A stretch of 38,792 nt of DNA from Burkholderiaceae bacterium (GTDB taxonomy: Bacteria; Pseudomonadota; Gammaproteobacteria; Burkholderiales; Burkholderiaceae_A). The notes under the pieces are model-generated. The model saw nothing but the letters and a program-made list of their open reading frames with translations. It ran no database searches and had not been told where the DNA came from. Below are positions 8,052 to 16,949 of the stretch, in pieces. Where the stretch lies: assembly GCA_018882795.1 (NCBI GenBank), contig VERJ01000018.1, forward strand, positions 1-38,792. Reading direction: 5' to 3'. The position numbers were made by a program, and so were the translations under genes. Each line of letters opens with the position of its first letter. Within the stretch, counting starts at the first letter, position 1.

Positions 8052-8948
8052 TCAAATCGTTTGAAGTGCGATCAGACTGGCCATTCGACCGGTCACCCGG
8101 TCTCTTCGAAAAGAAAAAAAACGATCCGGTGTACGCACCGTGCATTCATGACTCGCGGCCAACCGAATAGGTCGCTCACCCGCTGCCCTCTCTGACCCGA
8201 GAGTCACTAGAGCATGGGGATGTCGCGTAAACCACTGCTGGATACGCTGCTCGGCAAGCCGCCTTAAATCACCCAGGTACTTTCCACTGCCGTCAGCCCT
8301 GGCGAGAAACGCTGTATCGGCCGCCAGATCACGCTGCACAAAAGCCTGTCGAACATCCTCACCGACCTCGAATGCCTCAGGGCCGATGCAAGGCCCCATC
8401 CAAAAGCTCCAGCAGTCGGGAGTTGGATCGCGAGAAAACAGCGCCCAGAGCGTGGCCTCGATCACACCATTGTTAAGCCCCCGCCATCCGGCATGAATAG
8501 CCGCACAACCGGATGACCGGCTACGCGCCACCAGGATGGGTAGGCAGTCGGCAGTAAGTACCGCACAGGCCCTGCCCGATCGGCTGGATACCGAGGCATC
8601 AGCCAGCGGACCGGTCGTCCCGTCCGGACTGGCCTCATGATGATCCAGATCGACTACTCCTGTTCCATGGATCTGATTGAGCCAGACAGGAAATGTTGCG
8701 CAGCATTTTTCCAGCCGCTGCCGGTTTTGGGCCACCATTTCCGGGTCATCGCCCACATGGCCACCCAGGTTGAAGCGATCAAAAGGCCCTTGAGAGGTGC
8801 CGCCCAATCGGGTGGTCTGAAATGCAACGATGCCTGACGGAAAGATGCCTTCAATGGCTTCGATCCCAGGCGCGATTGGATGCTGCCTCGCCGAGACCCA
8901 TTGAACCAGTTCCCCGTATTCCTGCTGGCTCAATCTGCAGGCCCCCAA
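8052..8948 (-). CDS. pgeF: PgeF/YfiH-family multicopper-fold protein (purine nucleoside phosphorylase / peptidoglycan editing factor)
   Basis: The family (DUF152, also called laccase-domain) has been linked to purine nucleoside phosphorylase/adenosine deaminase activity and to peptidoglycan precursor editing. The zinc-site residues are visible as H94 (NQIHG), C135 (LTADCLPILV) and H152 (AIHAGWRG). The closing signature CTVRTPDRFFSFRRDRVTGRMASLI is also present. The usual CTY is CTV here. The longest frame starts at TTG 8948, overlapping the rluD end by 19 bases. A second TTG at 8933 with a GGGGG stretch before it is an alternative, and no ATG is available nearby. rluD-pgeF is a common operon in this group, and phaC follows. 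Confidence 0.88.
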   Translation of the reverse strand: MGACRLSQQEYGELVQWVSARQHPIAPGIEAIEGIFPSGIVAFQTTRLGGTSQGPFDRFNLGGHVGDDPEMVAQNRQRLEKCCATFPVWLNQIHGTGVVDLDHHEASPDGTTGPLADASVSSRSGRACAVLTADCLPILVARSRSSGCAAIHAGWRGLNNGVIEATLWALFSRDPTPDCWSFWMGPCIGPEAFEVGEDVRQAFVQRDLAADTAFLARADGSGKYLGDLRRLAEQRIQQWFTRHPHALVTLGSERAAGERPIRLAASHECTVRTPDRFFSFRRDRVTGRMASLIALQTI

Positions 8949-10003
8949 GCGATGCCTGCCTGCCCGAGCAAGCCAAGAAATCCCCGGGGGGGATCACAGG
9001 AAAATTCCATCGCCGAACTGGTTATCGGATGCAAAAACCGGAGTTTTTGAGCATGGAGCGCCTGACCTGGAATCGCTTCTTCTATTGCTTTTTTCCCACC
9101 AAAAATCTTATTTGAGTGGGGGGATTTTCTTTTATACGTCGTTTCACCCACAATTGGGCATCCTATATTTTCTAGGTGCACCCTGATTTGATGGGTCCGT
9201 CCAGTCTCAAGCTGGCAACGTACCAGGCGCACCTCCTGGCCAAACAATAATCCCGCTTGAAGCGGTTCAATATGCGTGATGGCTTCCTTCCCCCTGCCCT
9301 CAGGCAGCACTGCCATCTTCTGACGATCTCGGGGGTCGCGGCCAAACCAGGTGCTGATCGTCTGACCCTTTGGTCTGCCCCAGACCAGGGCGAGATAGCT
9401 TCTTTTCACAGTCCTTGCCTGAAGCTGACGCACCAGACCAATTTGGGCCGGAATGGTCTTGGCGGCCACCATCAGCCCACTGGTGTCCCGGTCCAAGCGA
9501 TGCACGATACCCGCCCGCGGCACCTGGGCAAGCTCAGGGGCATGGTGCAGAAGGCCATTGGCGAGCGTCCCACCCGGGTGCCCTGCCGCGGGATGGACCA
9601 CCAGACCGGCCGGTTTATTCAGCACAATTACCTCAGAGTCTTCAAAAATAATGTTTAGATCGATTTGCTCCGGGCCCCAGGCCTGGGCGGGCGCAGGCGC
9701 AGGTACCGCGACCACAATCACTTGGCCGATTCGGACGAGCTGGCTTGGCTTTGTGGCCAGCCTGCCATCCACTGAAACATGTCCCTCCAGGATCCAGCGT
9801 TGCAGCAGGGAGCGCGATAGACCCAAGAACCGCTGTGACATCACCTGATCCAGTCGTCGCTCCTGAGTTGGCCCGGCGAAGGCAAAAGATTGGGTCTGAT
9901 TGGCAACATCTGCACATGAAGTGGGGCTGAACTGACCCTGATCGATATAATCTTCAGTCCATTCCTCGAGGTTCTCCCCCACTTCATGACCACTGCCGTT
10001 CAT
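8930..10003 (-). CDS. rluD: Ribosomal large subunit pseudouridine synthase RluD
   Basis: RluD makes pseudouridines in helix 69 of 23S rRNA. An S4 RNA-binding domain spans about 49-100. The catalytic RluA-family domain follows, with NKPAGLVVHP and the active-site aspartate D171 in HRLDRDTSG, then RTHQIRVH. The first 45 residues are an acidic, probably disordered extension; similar tails occur in other betaproteobacterial RluD proteins. With the ATG at 10003 the gene overlaps the 5' end of divergent bamD by 18 bases, so a slightly later start (for example GTG codon 8) is possible. It is probably cotranscribed with pgeF. Confidence 0.93.
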   Translation of the reverse strand: MNGSGHEVGENLEEWTEDYIDQGQFSPTSCADVANQTQSFAFAGPTQERRLDQVMSQRFLGLSRSLLQRWILEGHVSVDGRLATKPSQLVRIGQVIVVAVPAPAPAQAWGPEQIDLNIIFEDSEVIVLNKPAGLVVHPAAGHPGGTLANGLLHHAPELAQVPRAGIVHRLDRDTSGLMVAAKTIPAQIGLVRQLQARTVKRSYLALVWGRPKGQTISTWFGRDPRDRQKMAVLPEGRGKEAITHIEPLQAGLLFGQEVRLVRCQLETGRTHQIRVHLENIGCPIVGETTYKRKSPHSNKIFGGKKAIEEAIPGQALHAQKLRFLHPITSSAMEFSCDPPRGFLGLLGQAGIAWGPAD

Positions 10004-10861
10004 CGCCTCTTTCCACGCCTCTTTTTTGCTCTGGCCTTCACTGTTATCGGGCTGGGCCCAGCGCTCATTCTTCAGGGTTGCGCCTCCGGCTCACTGGCCA
10101 AGGACGAAACCCTGGGCTGGAGTGCAGACCGATTGTACGCAGAGGCCAAGGATGAGATGTCCTCGGGCAACTGGCCCGCAGCGATCAAACTGCTCGAAAA
10201 ACTGGAATCCCGCTATCCCTTCGGCCGCTACGCTCAGCAGGCCCAAATTGATACCGCTTATGCCCACTGGAAAGAGGGTGAAAATGCGCTCGCAATGGCG
10301 GCAATTGATCGTTTCACCAAGCTGTATCCCAACCACGAGAAAATGGACTACGTGCTCTATCTAAAGGGCCTGATCAACTTTAATGACCGCTCCAATCTAT
10401 TTACGAAATTCACGGGCGAAGATCTTGCCGAGCGGGATCCCAAGGCCGCCCGCGAAGCCTTCGACAGCTTCAAGGAACTGGTCGCGCGATTTCCCAACAG
10501 CCCCTATGCAGACGATGCCTCGAGCCGACTCACCTTCCTGGTGAACATGTTGGCCTCTAATGATGTCTACGTGGCTCGTTACTACTATCGACGTGGCGCG
10601 GTGCTTGCTGCTGTGAATCGCGCCCAGGCCGTCGTGAAACAATACCAAGAAGCCCCCGCCATCGAGGAGGCCCTGGCGATTATGGTTGCCGGCTATGAAA
10701 AGCTTGGTCTTGGTGACCTGAGCGCAGATGCACGCCGCGTGCTGGCCACCAACTTTCCAACAAGCGGCTACCTCAGTGCAGCCTATAACCCGGACTCCAA
10801 ACCGATCGTGAAAAAACCTGAACAGTCTCCATCGTTCTGGTCACGCGTCAAACCCTGGTGA
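9986..10861 (+). CDS. bamD: Outer membrane assembly lipoprotein BamD (ComL)
   Basis: BamD is an essential lipoprotein of the BAM complex that folds beta-barrel proteins into the outer membrane. A type II signal peptide runs from residues 1-31, with lipobox LQGC and the lipidated cysteine at C32. The mature part is made of TPR-like helices with recognisable stretches LYAEAKDEMSSGNWPAAIKLLEKLESRYPFGRYAQQAQIDTAYAHWK and LVARFPNSPYADDA. At 291 residues it is slightly longer than E. coli BamD. The start region has only a weak Shine-Dalgarno and overlaps rluD on the opposite strand. The 3' end overlaps the helicase gene tail to tail by 21 bases. Confidence 0.93.
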   Translation: MTTAVHRLFPRLFFALAFTVIGLGPALILQGCASGSLAKDETLGWSADRLYAEAKDEMSSGNWPAAIKLLEKLESRYPFGRYAQQAQIDTAYAHWKEGENALAMAAIDRFTKLYPNHEKMDYVLYLKGLINFNDRSNLFTKFTGEDLAERDPKAAREAFDSFKELVARFPNSPYADDASSRLTFLVNMLASNDVYVARYYYRRGAVLAAVNRAQAVVKQYQEAPAIEEALAIMVAGYEKLGLGDLSADARRVLATNFPTSGYLSAAYNPDSKPIVKKPEQSPSFWSRVKPW

Positions 10862-12847
10862 TGGAGACACCGGGACATCAGCCGCAAGCCAATCCTTCGC
10901 AAACTTACAGTCGCGCGTGCGTGCGAAGTTGGGCAGGCTTCTGAGTATTCTTCGTCCGTAGCCTGTCTCGGCAAGCCTGCGGTCTCCCACAACCACGAGT
11001 CCCCGGTCCGTCTCGGTTCTGATCAGTCGGCCCACGCCTTGCTTGAGCAGAATCGCAGCCTCTGGAATCTGAATGACCGAGAAGGAATCAAAACCCTGCC
11101 TTGTCAGCCATCGAGATCGGGCCTGCATGACAGGATCGTCGGGCGGTGCGAACGGCAGCTTGTCGATCAGCACCATCGATAGTGCAGCACCCGGAACATC
11201 TACCCCCTCCCAGAAGCTGTGGCTGCCGATCAGGATCGCGGCGCCATGGGCGCGGAAACGCTCAATCAGGGACTGCCGGGGTGCCTCACCTTGGGCAAGA
11301 ATCAATCGATCAGGATGGCCCGAGGCCCATTGTTCAAACCAGCCGCGTGCATGGCCGACAGCACGATGTGACGTACACAAGATAAACGCGCCACCCTCCA
11401 GTGAGTCCAATAATGCCCTGATCTCCGACTGCTGCAGAAGCCGCTCAATCAGATCTGGGGCCTTGGGATCAGGCAGTTGCTGCGGCACGAGCAGCAGCCC
11501 TTGCTGCTGAAAGTCAAATGGGCTTTCCGCAATCAACGTTTTCGCCTGCTCCAAGCCAAGACGCTGCACAAAGTGATCAAAACGCCCTGCAATAGCCAGT
11601 GTTGCCGAGACCATGATCCATGTGCGCTGATGCTTGGCCATTTCCTGCTGAAATCTTGGCGCGATCTCATAAGGTGTGATGTGCATCGTGACACCATAGC
11701 GGCCCCACTCCATCCATCGCACCACGGCCGCTGCAGGATCTTCTTCACAAAACTCACCAATCCGTCCGATGAAGTCCTGCGCAACCGCAAGCAATTGGGC
11801 AAGTTCGAGATGACGCTCCGCATTGCGTGTGAGCACCTGATGCAGGGCAATCAGTGCATCCGTTGCGGCATTGAGTTTCTCCAGCCATTGCGTCCGGACA
11901 GACTCATCGAGCTGATCCCAGCCAATGCGGCGATTGATACCTGCGTTCATCAGGGCCTCCTCGCGGCCCGATGTTGCAGGAGAAACCAGTCGTAGCTCTG
12001 CAGCACAACGCTCTAGGGACCCGCAGAGATCTGGCCAGGATGCACCATCGCGGGCATGCTGCAGCCCAACGCCCAAGGCATCTCTGGCGAGGCCACTTAG
12101 CGCCTGCGTGGAAATCGATTGACTGAAAAAGTGGGTTGCGACTTCGGGCAGTGCGTGGGCCTCGTCGATCACCACATGATTGACGGTGGGCAGGAGTTCA
12201 CCAAAACCTTCATCGCGCAGGGCCATATCGGCGCACAGCAAATGGTGATTGATCACGACCAGATCGGCTTGGGCAGCACGGGTTCGGGCTGCCATGAGAT
12301 GACAATCCGTGAGCCTGGGACATTGCTGGCCCAGGCAATTCTCACGCGTTGATGTTGCCTGCGACCAGATCGGCGCGTTCTCCGGCACTTCAGCGCACTC
12401 GGCGATATCGCCGGTAGTGGTCTGTGCTGCAAAACGCACGATACTGCCAAAGGCCTCAATATCCTCACGGCGCGAGAACCGACCCTGTTCCTTGTGCTGC
12501 TCCATTCGATACAGGCAGAGATAATTCGCCCTACCCTTGAGCACCGCAGTCTGTATCGATACACCTAGGGCGGCCTTGATTCGCGGCAGATCGCGCTCAT
12601 AGAGCTGATCCTGCAGATGGCGTGTCGCCGTTGAAACGATCGATTTGCCCTGACTCTGTAGCAGGGGCACCAGATAGGCGAAGGTTTTACCCACACCCGT
12701 GCCGGCTTCGGCCACCAGTGTCTGGCCCGAATCGATGCACTCCTGAATTGCCTGCGCAAGCCTGAGCTGCCCGGCCCGATAACGATAGCCTTTAACGGAT
12801 CGGGCAATCGGACCCGATTCCGAAAACAATGGCTCAAGCGGGGACAT
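10841..12847 (-). CDS. DinG/YoaA-family Fe-S DNA helicase
   Basis: This is a superfamily 2 XPD-like 5'-3' helicase. Walker A is AGTGVGKT (48-55), the DEAH box is D228-H231 (VIDEAH), and the C-terminal motif QGVGRLIRTETDRG provides the arginine finger region. Cysteines C111, C171, C176 and C182 are placed as expected for the [4Fe-4S] cluster of the family. The length of 668 residues fits YoaA or DinG, which act on replication forks, R-loops or damaged DNA, and the two are not separated here. The ATG overlaps the preceding DUF465 gene by 14 bases on the same strand, so the two are probably cotranscribed. Confidence 0.92.
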   Translation of the reverse strand: MSPLEPLFSESGPIARSVKGYRYRAGQLRLAQAIQECIDSGQTLVAEAGTGVGKTFAYLVPLLQSQGKSIVSTATRHLQDQLYERDLPRIKAALGVSIQTAVLKGRANYLCLYRMEQHKEQGRFSRREDIEAFGSIVRFAAQTTTGDIAECAEVPENAPIWSQATSTRENCLGQQCPRLTDCHLMAARTRAAQADLVVINHHLLCADMALRDEGFGELLPTVNHVVIDEAHALPEVATHFFSQSISTQALSGLARDALGVGLQHARDGASWPDLCGSLERCAAELRLVSPATSGREEALMNAGINRRIGWDQLDESVRTQWLEKLNAATDALIALHQVLTRNAERHLELAQLLAVAQDFIGRIGEFCEEDPAAAVVRWMEWGRYGVTMHITPYEIAPRFQQEMAKHQRTWIMVSATLAIAGRFDHFVQRLGLEQAKTLIAESPFDFQQQGLLLVPQQLPDPKAPDLIERLLQQSEIRALLDSLEGGAFILCTSHRAVGHARGWFEQWASGHPDRLILAQGEAPRQSLIERFRAHGAAILIGSHSFWEGVDVPGAALSMVLIDKLPFAPPDDPVMQARSRWLTRQGFDSFSVIQIPEAAILLKQGVGRLIRTETDRGLVVVGDRRLAETGYGRRILRSLPNFARTRDCKFAKDWLAADVPVSPSPGFDA

Positions 12848-13043
12848 CGGGTGAGAGCTGTAATTGAAGCTGAGCGATTTGGTCTTTGAGCTGAAGCTTG
12901 CGTTTTTTTAATCGACGAATCTGAAGTTCATCTCGGGACCCTTCCTGCTGCAGCTGACCGATGAGATGATCAAGTTCACGGTGTTCGGCCTCAAGCTCCA
13001 GGATGCGCAGCTGCAGTGTCCGAACATCGGTCAAAAATCGCAT
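12834..13043 (-). CDS. DUF465 (YdcH-like) small coiled-coil protein
   Basis: The 69-residue product is almost all heptad-rich helix. It contains LEAEHRELDHLIGQL and DELQIRRLKKRKLQLKDQIAQLQ, the signature of the DUF465/YdcH family, whose function I do not know. Its ATG shares a base with the TGA of the upstream exported-protein gene (TGATG), and its end overlaps the helicase start by 14 bases. The three genes therefore form a tightly coupled unit. Confidence 0.85.
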   Translation of the reverse strand: MRFLTDVRTLQLRILELEAEHRELDHLIGQLQQEGSRDELQIRRLKKRKLQLKDQIAQLQLQLSPDVPA

Positions 13044-13423
13044 CAGGAGCCGCTTCCTGTTTTGTCTTCAGCGCGCCGGGCACGAACACGCGCACGGATC
13101 TCCGCATCAATATCGCGCAGGGCCTGAAGCTCGGTTTCCTTACGCAGATCAAAGCTGCGCATCTCGCGCAGGTGTTCCGTGCGAATCTGTTCTATACAGC
13201 CAGAGGAAAAAAATCGTTTCAGGCAGACCTGCTCGCGCTGGGCAAGATCCCGCTGAAAAGCCAGACGTTCGGCCTCGATGGCCGCGATGTTGCGCTCATG
13301 CGGGGGCCTTTTTGCTTTCAGTTCGGCATCAGGATCCACGGCCTGAGTCTGGGCCAAGGCCTGTCCGCCAGCGCCGAGCAGGCCAATTGCCACCATGCAT
13401 GGGAGAATTAAGGTTTTATTCAT
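13043..13423 (-). CDS. Small exported charged protein, function unknown
   Basis: I do not recognise a named family. From the ATG at 13423 the protein has 126 residues. Its signal peptide MNKTLILPCMVAIGLLGAGGQALAQ is probably cleaved after AQALAQ-like residues 20-25. The rest is a highly charged helical segment rich in Arg, Glu and Lys. It contains a conserved-looking pair of cysteines in REQVCLKRFFSSGCIEQIR, which could form a disulfide in the periplasm. A 13-residue longer form (to 13462) is open, but it would place the signal peptide internally. Similar small proteins with a KRFFSSGC-type motif occur in related bacteria to my recollection. It is first in a coupled unit with DUF465 and the helicase. 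Confidence 0.72.
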   Translation of the reverse strand: MNKTLILPCMVAIGLLGAGGQALAQTQAVDPDAELKAKRPPHERNIAAIEAERLAFQRDLAQREQVCLKRFFSSGCIEQIRTEHLREMRSFDLRKETELQALRDIDAEIRARVRARRAEDKTGSGS

Positions 13424-14238
13424 TAGCCTGGAATTATCCCTTGCGGCAGGAAAAACAGCCATCCAATCAACACCTGCTGCAGGTGGCCGAGGCCCTGGAG
13501 CCCGTGCTGCACGCGGCCGGTCGCGTGATCCTTGAGATCTACCATCAGCCCGATCATGTGGTGCAGACCAAGGCCGACCAGAGCCCAGTCACCGAGGCCG
13601 ATCTCGAAAGTCACGACCTGTTGCTCAAAGCGCTCAGGGATATCACCCCGGAATGGCCGGTAATTTCCGAAGAAGACAGCGCCAGCCACACGGCCGGGCT
13701 GGACGGTGGTCCTTCCCAATATGCCAGCCCCTTCTGGCTGATTGACCCCCTGGATGGCACTCGGGAGTTCATTGGGCGGACCGGTGAATTCAGCATCAAT
13801 TTGGGCCTGGTTGTAGAAGGGCAAGCCTTCTTCGGCATGCTCTACGGCCCGCTCCAGGGACTGCTGTATCGCGGCGGGGGCCCGATATCTGCCCAGCGCA
13901 AGACACGCGAGGACAACACCTGGCAAGACATTCATTGCCGAAGACGGCCGGCCAATGGCGGCGTGTTGATCTCAAGCCGAAGAAGCGCTGCTACGCCAGA
14001 AGGCGAGCAATTCGCACGCCGCGATCACCTGGGCTCAGCACTCAAGTTTGGACGAATTGCAGAGGGCAATGCTGATCTGTATCTACGTCGCGGGCCCACC
14101 ATGGAATGGGATACCTGCGCCGGCCAGGCCATTGTTGAAGCAGCCGGTGGGCAGGTGCTGAGCCTGAGCGGTACTCGGTTAGGCTACGGAAAACCGCAAT
14201 GGCGCAACGGCGGATTCACCGCCTCCGGTTTGTACTGA
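13399..14238 (+). CDS. cysQ: 3'(2'),5'-bisphosphate nucleotidase CysQ
   Basis: CysQ hydrolyses 3'-phosphoadenosine 5'-phosphate, a by-product of sulfate assimilation. The inositol-monophosphatase-family motifs are present: EED (from E91), DPLDGT (D116-T121) and a C-terminal EWDTCAGQAIVEAAGG. The start is uncertain. ATG 13399 gives 279 residues but overlaps the divergent exported-protein gene by 25 bases. TTG 13441 (265 residues) fits the family N-terminus LLQVAEALEPVLHAAGR better but has no clear Shine-Dalgarno. The frame is open well upstream of 13399, but that part is antisense to the exported-protein gene and is not included. Confidence 0.9.
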   Translation: MGELRFYSLAWNYPLRQEKQPSNQHLLQVAEALEPVLHAAGRVILEIYHQPDHVVQTKADQSPVTEADLESHDLLLKALRDITPEWPVISEEDSASHTAGLDGGPSQYASPFWLIDPLDGTREFIGRTGEFSINLGLVVEGQAFFGMLYGPLQGLLYRGGGPISAQRKTREDNTWQDIHCRRRPANGGVLISSRRSAATPEGEQFARRDHLGSALKFGRIAEGNADLYLRRGPTMEWDTCAGQAIVEAAGGQVLSLSGTRLGYGKPQWRNGGFTASGLY

Positions 14239-14261
14239 TCTGGTGCATCGACAAGGTGCGC

Positions 14262-14294
14262 AAAAAACCGCGGCCCGCTCAGAAGAAAAGCGGG
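14262..14294 (-). terminator. Probable terminator after zapE
   Basis: On the minus strand CCCGCT (14294-14289), a 9-base loop and AGCGGG (14279-14274) form a 6-bp stem. It is followed by CCGCGG and then six Ts (14267-14262). The six bases between stem and T run weaken the case. It lies between the converging zapE and cysQ genes. Confidence 0.45.
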
Positions 14295-14302
14295 AGACTG
14301 CG

Positions 14303-15442
14303 TTAAGTAAAACTGCCCTGCACACCGCGTTGAGCGCTACCAAGATAATCCTGCGATTGCATTTCCACCAGCCGACTCACGGTGCGTAGAAACTCGTTGG
14401 CCAGCACCCCCGCGGTATACAGATTCTCTGCCGGTACCGCGGCTGACATGATGAGCTTTACCTTGTGGTCGTAAAGCACATCCACGAGCCAGGTAAAACG
14501 CCGGGCCTCGGAGGACATGGCTGCCGACATCATCGGCACACCTGAGAGCATCACCGTGTCGAATTGATTGGCTAGCTCCAGATAATCATTTTGTGAGCGT
14601 GGGCCACCACACAACGTCTGAAAATCAAACCAGATCACGCGGCCGCAACGTCTATGGGCCCGAATTTCACGGGCCTCAATCTGAAGCACCGGCTCACGCG
14701 CAGGCGATTCAGCGGAGTGCGCGATCTGCTCCGCCGCCAACCGATCAAAGGACGCGACCATCTCGGCATCAGCCAGCGCATCCAGCGGCGTCAGATAGGT
14801 CCGCACGTGGCCGCGGGCCAGCTGACGATAATCAGTGCCCGAATCGACTTCGAGCACATCAAGTTTCTCTTTCAGCAAGGCAATGGCCGGCAAGACACGA
14901 TCCCGATGCAGACCATCGGGATAAAGGTCGTCGGGGTGATAGTTTGAAGTCATGATGAAGCCCACGCGACTATCAAACAAGGCTCGCAATAGCCGCTCCA
15001 GAATCATGGCGTCTGCAATGTCCGAGACATGGAATTCATCAAAACAGATCAAGCGGTAGCGCCGGGCCACCCGTTTGGCCACTTCGTCGAGAGGGTCCTC
15101 GGTACCACGCAGCTCATGCATCTCGCGGTGCGTGGCCCGCATGAACTCATGAAAATGCAATCTCACCTTGCGCTCAAGGGGTACATGCTGAAAAAAACAA
15201 TCCATCAGCAGACTCTTACCTCGGCCCACGCCGCCCCACAGATACACACCACGAGGCAGTGGCGGCTTAGAAATCATTTTTTTTAGGGTGCCCCCACGCC
15301 GCGCCTTGTAATCTGCCCACTCCTCGGCGCACTGCTCAAGACGTTCAGCCGCCCGTAGTTGGGCCGCGTCAGCACTAAATCCCTGTTCAGCCAGCTGCTG
15401 CTGATAGGCCTGAAAGACCGAGACTCTGGGCATCAAGGACAT
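14303..15442 (-). CDS. zapE: Cell division AFG1-family ATPase ZapE
   Basis: ZapE is a P-loop ATPase that influences Z-ring constriction. Walker A is GGVGRGKS (70-77), Walker B is LICFDEF (131-137), and sensor-like FIMTSNYHP and the C-terminal RFTWLVDVLYDHKVKLIMSA are typical. The length of 379 residues is normal. The frame extends upstream to GTG 15496, but those 18 codons are the inverted repeat itself and encode a VSDT-type repeat, so I place the start at ATG 15442 (ATG 15433 is also possible). No good Shine-Dalgarno is visible because the palindrome abuts the start codon. It follows lpdA on the same strand. Confidence 0.93.
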   Translation of the reverse strand: MSLMPRVSVFQAYQQQLAEQGFSADAAQLRAAERLEQCAEEWADYKARRGGTLKKMISKPPLPRGVYLWGGVGRGKSLLMDCFFQHVPLERKVRLHFHEFMRATHREMHELRGTEDPLDEVAKRVARRYRLICFDEFHVSDIADAMILERLLRALFDSRVGFIMTSNYHPDDLYPDGLHRDRVLPAIALLKEKLDVLEVDSGTDYRQLARGHVRTYLTPLDALADAEMVASFDRLAAEQIAHSAESPAREPVLQIEAREIRAHRRCGRVIWFDFQTLCGGPRSQNDYLELANQFDTVMLSGVPMMSAAMSSEARRFTWLVDVLYDHKVKLIMSAAVPAENLYTAGVLANEFLRTVSRLVEMQSQDYLGSAQRGVQGSFT

Positions 15443-15497
15443 GGTGTCAGGCACGGTGTCAGACACCAGGCCGGTGTCTGACACCGTGCCTGACACC
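15443..15497. repeat. 55-base element: perfect 25-bp inverted repeat with 5-base spacer
   Basis: Left arm 15443-15467 and right arm 15473-15497 are exact reverse complements, separated by AGGCC. Each arm contains GGTGTC/GACACC units. The right arm matches the element at 364-388 at 24 of 25 positions. It fills most of the 66-base gap between lpdA and zapE and abuts the zapE ATG. As RNA it would form a very stable hairpin that could block zapE translation or attenuate read-through from the TCA operon. There is no T tract next to it, so it is not a standard intrinsic terminator. Confidence 0.9.
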
Positions 15498-15508
15498 TCG
15501 GGCTGCGC

Positions 15509-16933
15509 TTACATATTCAGGGCGCGCTTGTAAATCGCCAGTGAGGCCTCCCGCATTGCTTCCGAGAGCGAGGGATGGGGGTGACAAATACGGCCAATAT
15601 CCTCAGCGGAGGCCTTGAATTCCATGGCCACGGCAGCTTCGGCGATCATGTCCGAAGCTGCCATGCCGATGATATGCACGCCTAGAATCTGCTCGGTCTC
15701 TTCATCGGCCAAGACTTTCACAAAACCCTCCGGCGAATCCATGCCCAAGGCCCGGCCATTTGCGGCAAACGGAAACTGGCCGCTCTTGTATTTGCGGCCC
15801 TCCGCCACGAGCTGCTGCTCGGTGCGACCCACCCAGGCAATCTCGGGCGAGGTGTAGATCACCCAGGGGATGCAGTCGTAATCAATGTGAGGGTGTTGGC
15901 CTGCGATCAGCTCGGCGACCATCACGCCCTCATCCTCGCCCTTGTGGGCGAGCATGGGGCCGCGGACCACATCGCCGATGGCAAAAATGCCGGGCTGCGC
16001 AGTGCGACAGTAATCATCTACAGGAATGAATCCCCGCTCATCGGCCGCAAGGCCCACCTGGTCAAGCTGCAGATTTTCGGTGTTGGGCGTACGGCCAATG
16101 GATACGATCAACCGATCACAATCCAGCGTTTTTGCCTTGCCATCGCTATCTTTGTAGGCAACCTTCACACCCTTGACGGAGGCCTTGATCTCGCCAATCT
16201 GCACACCGAGATTGATGTTCAATCCCTGGCCGGTGAACAGCTTGAACGCTTCCTTTGAAACGGCATCATCGCAGGCGCCCAGAAAAGTGGGCAGGGCTTC
16301 CAGAATGGTGACCTCTGAGCCCAGCCTTCTCCAGACCGACCCCAATTCGAGTCCGATCACACCTGCGCCGATCACGCCCAGCTTGGCAGGAACCGAATCA
16401 AAGGCGAGTGCACCTTCGTTGTCGCAGACGATTTTGTTATCAACCTTTACGCCTGGCAGATGGCGTGCATTGGAACCCGTTGCGATGATGACGTTTTTTG
16501 CGACCACTGTCTGGGGCTCTTCACCCTCCACTGCCACCAAGACACCGACATCGTTGCGGCCAGCAAATTTTCCATGACCCTTGAGCCACATGATCTTGTT
16601 TTTCCGAAACAGGAACTCAATGCCCTTGCTCATTTTGGAAACGATAGATTCCTTACGCTTGAGCATCTTGGAGAGGTCCATTGACACGCCCTTTACGGTG
16701 ATGCCATGGGCGCCCAGGTGATGGCTGGCCTTCTCGAATTCCTCGCTGGATGCCAGCAGGGCCTTGGAGGGAATGCAGCCGACATTTAAGCAGGTGCCAC
16801 CTAGCGCCATCTCGCCATTGGGGTTGCGCCACTTCTCGACGCAGGCGGTTTTGAGTCCCAGCTGCGCTGCCCGAACAGCAGCGATATAGCCGGCAGGGCC
16901 GGAGCCGATTACAACAACATCGTATTGCGTCAT
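15509..16933 (-). CDS. lpdA: Dihydrolipoyl dehydrogenase (E3 of 2-oxoglutarate dehydrogenase)
   Basis: E3 reoxidises the dihydrolipoyl arm of odhB with NAD+. The FAD motif GSGPAG is at 10-15, the redox disulfide at C48 and C53 (GGTCLNVGC), a second dinucleotide motif [12 protein letters not shown] lies mid-protein, and the C-terminal HPHPSLSE carries the catalytic His-Glu pair. The start is ATG 16933 with GGGGA about 9 bases upstream. The frame extends 19 codons further, but that part overlaps the end of odhB. It lies 16 bases after odhB and is the third gene of the odhA-odhB-lpdA set. Confidence 0.96.
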   Translation of the reverse strand: MTQYDVVVIGSGPAGYIAAVRAAQLGLKTACVEKWRNPNGEMALGGTCLNVGCIPSKALLASSEEFEKASHHLGAHGITVKGVSMDLSKMLKRKESIVSKMSKGIEFLFRKNKIMWLKGHGKFAGRNDVGVLVAVEGEEPQTVVAKNVIIATGSNARHLPGVKVDNKIVCDNEGALAFDSVPAKLGVIGAGVIGLELGSVWRRLGSEVTILEALPTFLGACDDAVSKEAFKLFTGQGLNINLGVQIGEIKASVKGVKVAYKDSDGKAKTLDCDRLIVSIGRTPNTENLQLDQVGLAADERGFIPVDDYCRTAQPGIFAIGDVVRGPMLAHKGEDEGVMVAELIAGQHPHIDYDCIPWVIYTSPEIAWVGRTEQQLVAEGRKYKSGQFPFAANGRALGMDSPEGFVKVLADEETEQILGVHIIGMAASDMIAEAAVAMEFKASAEDIGRICHPHPSLSEAMREASLAIYKRALNM

Positions 16934-16949
16934 GGTGTGTATTTCCCCT

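Noticed and set aside
13003-13398. N-terminal extension of cysQ to 13003
   Set aside because: The added residues are antisense to the exported-protein gene, do not resemble CysQ, and would make the protein about 130 residues too long.
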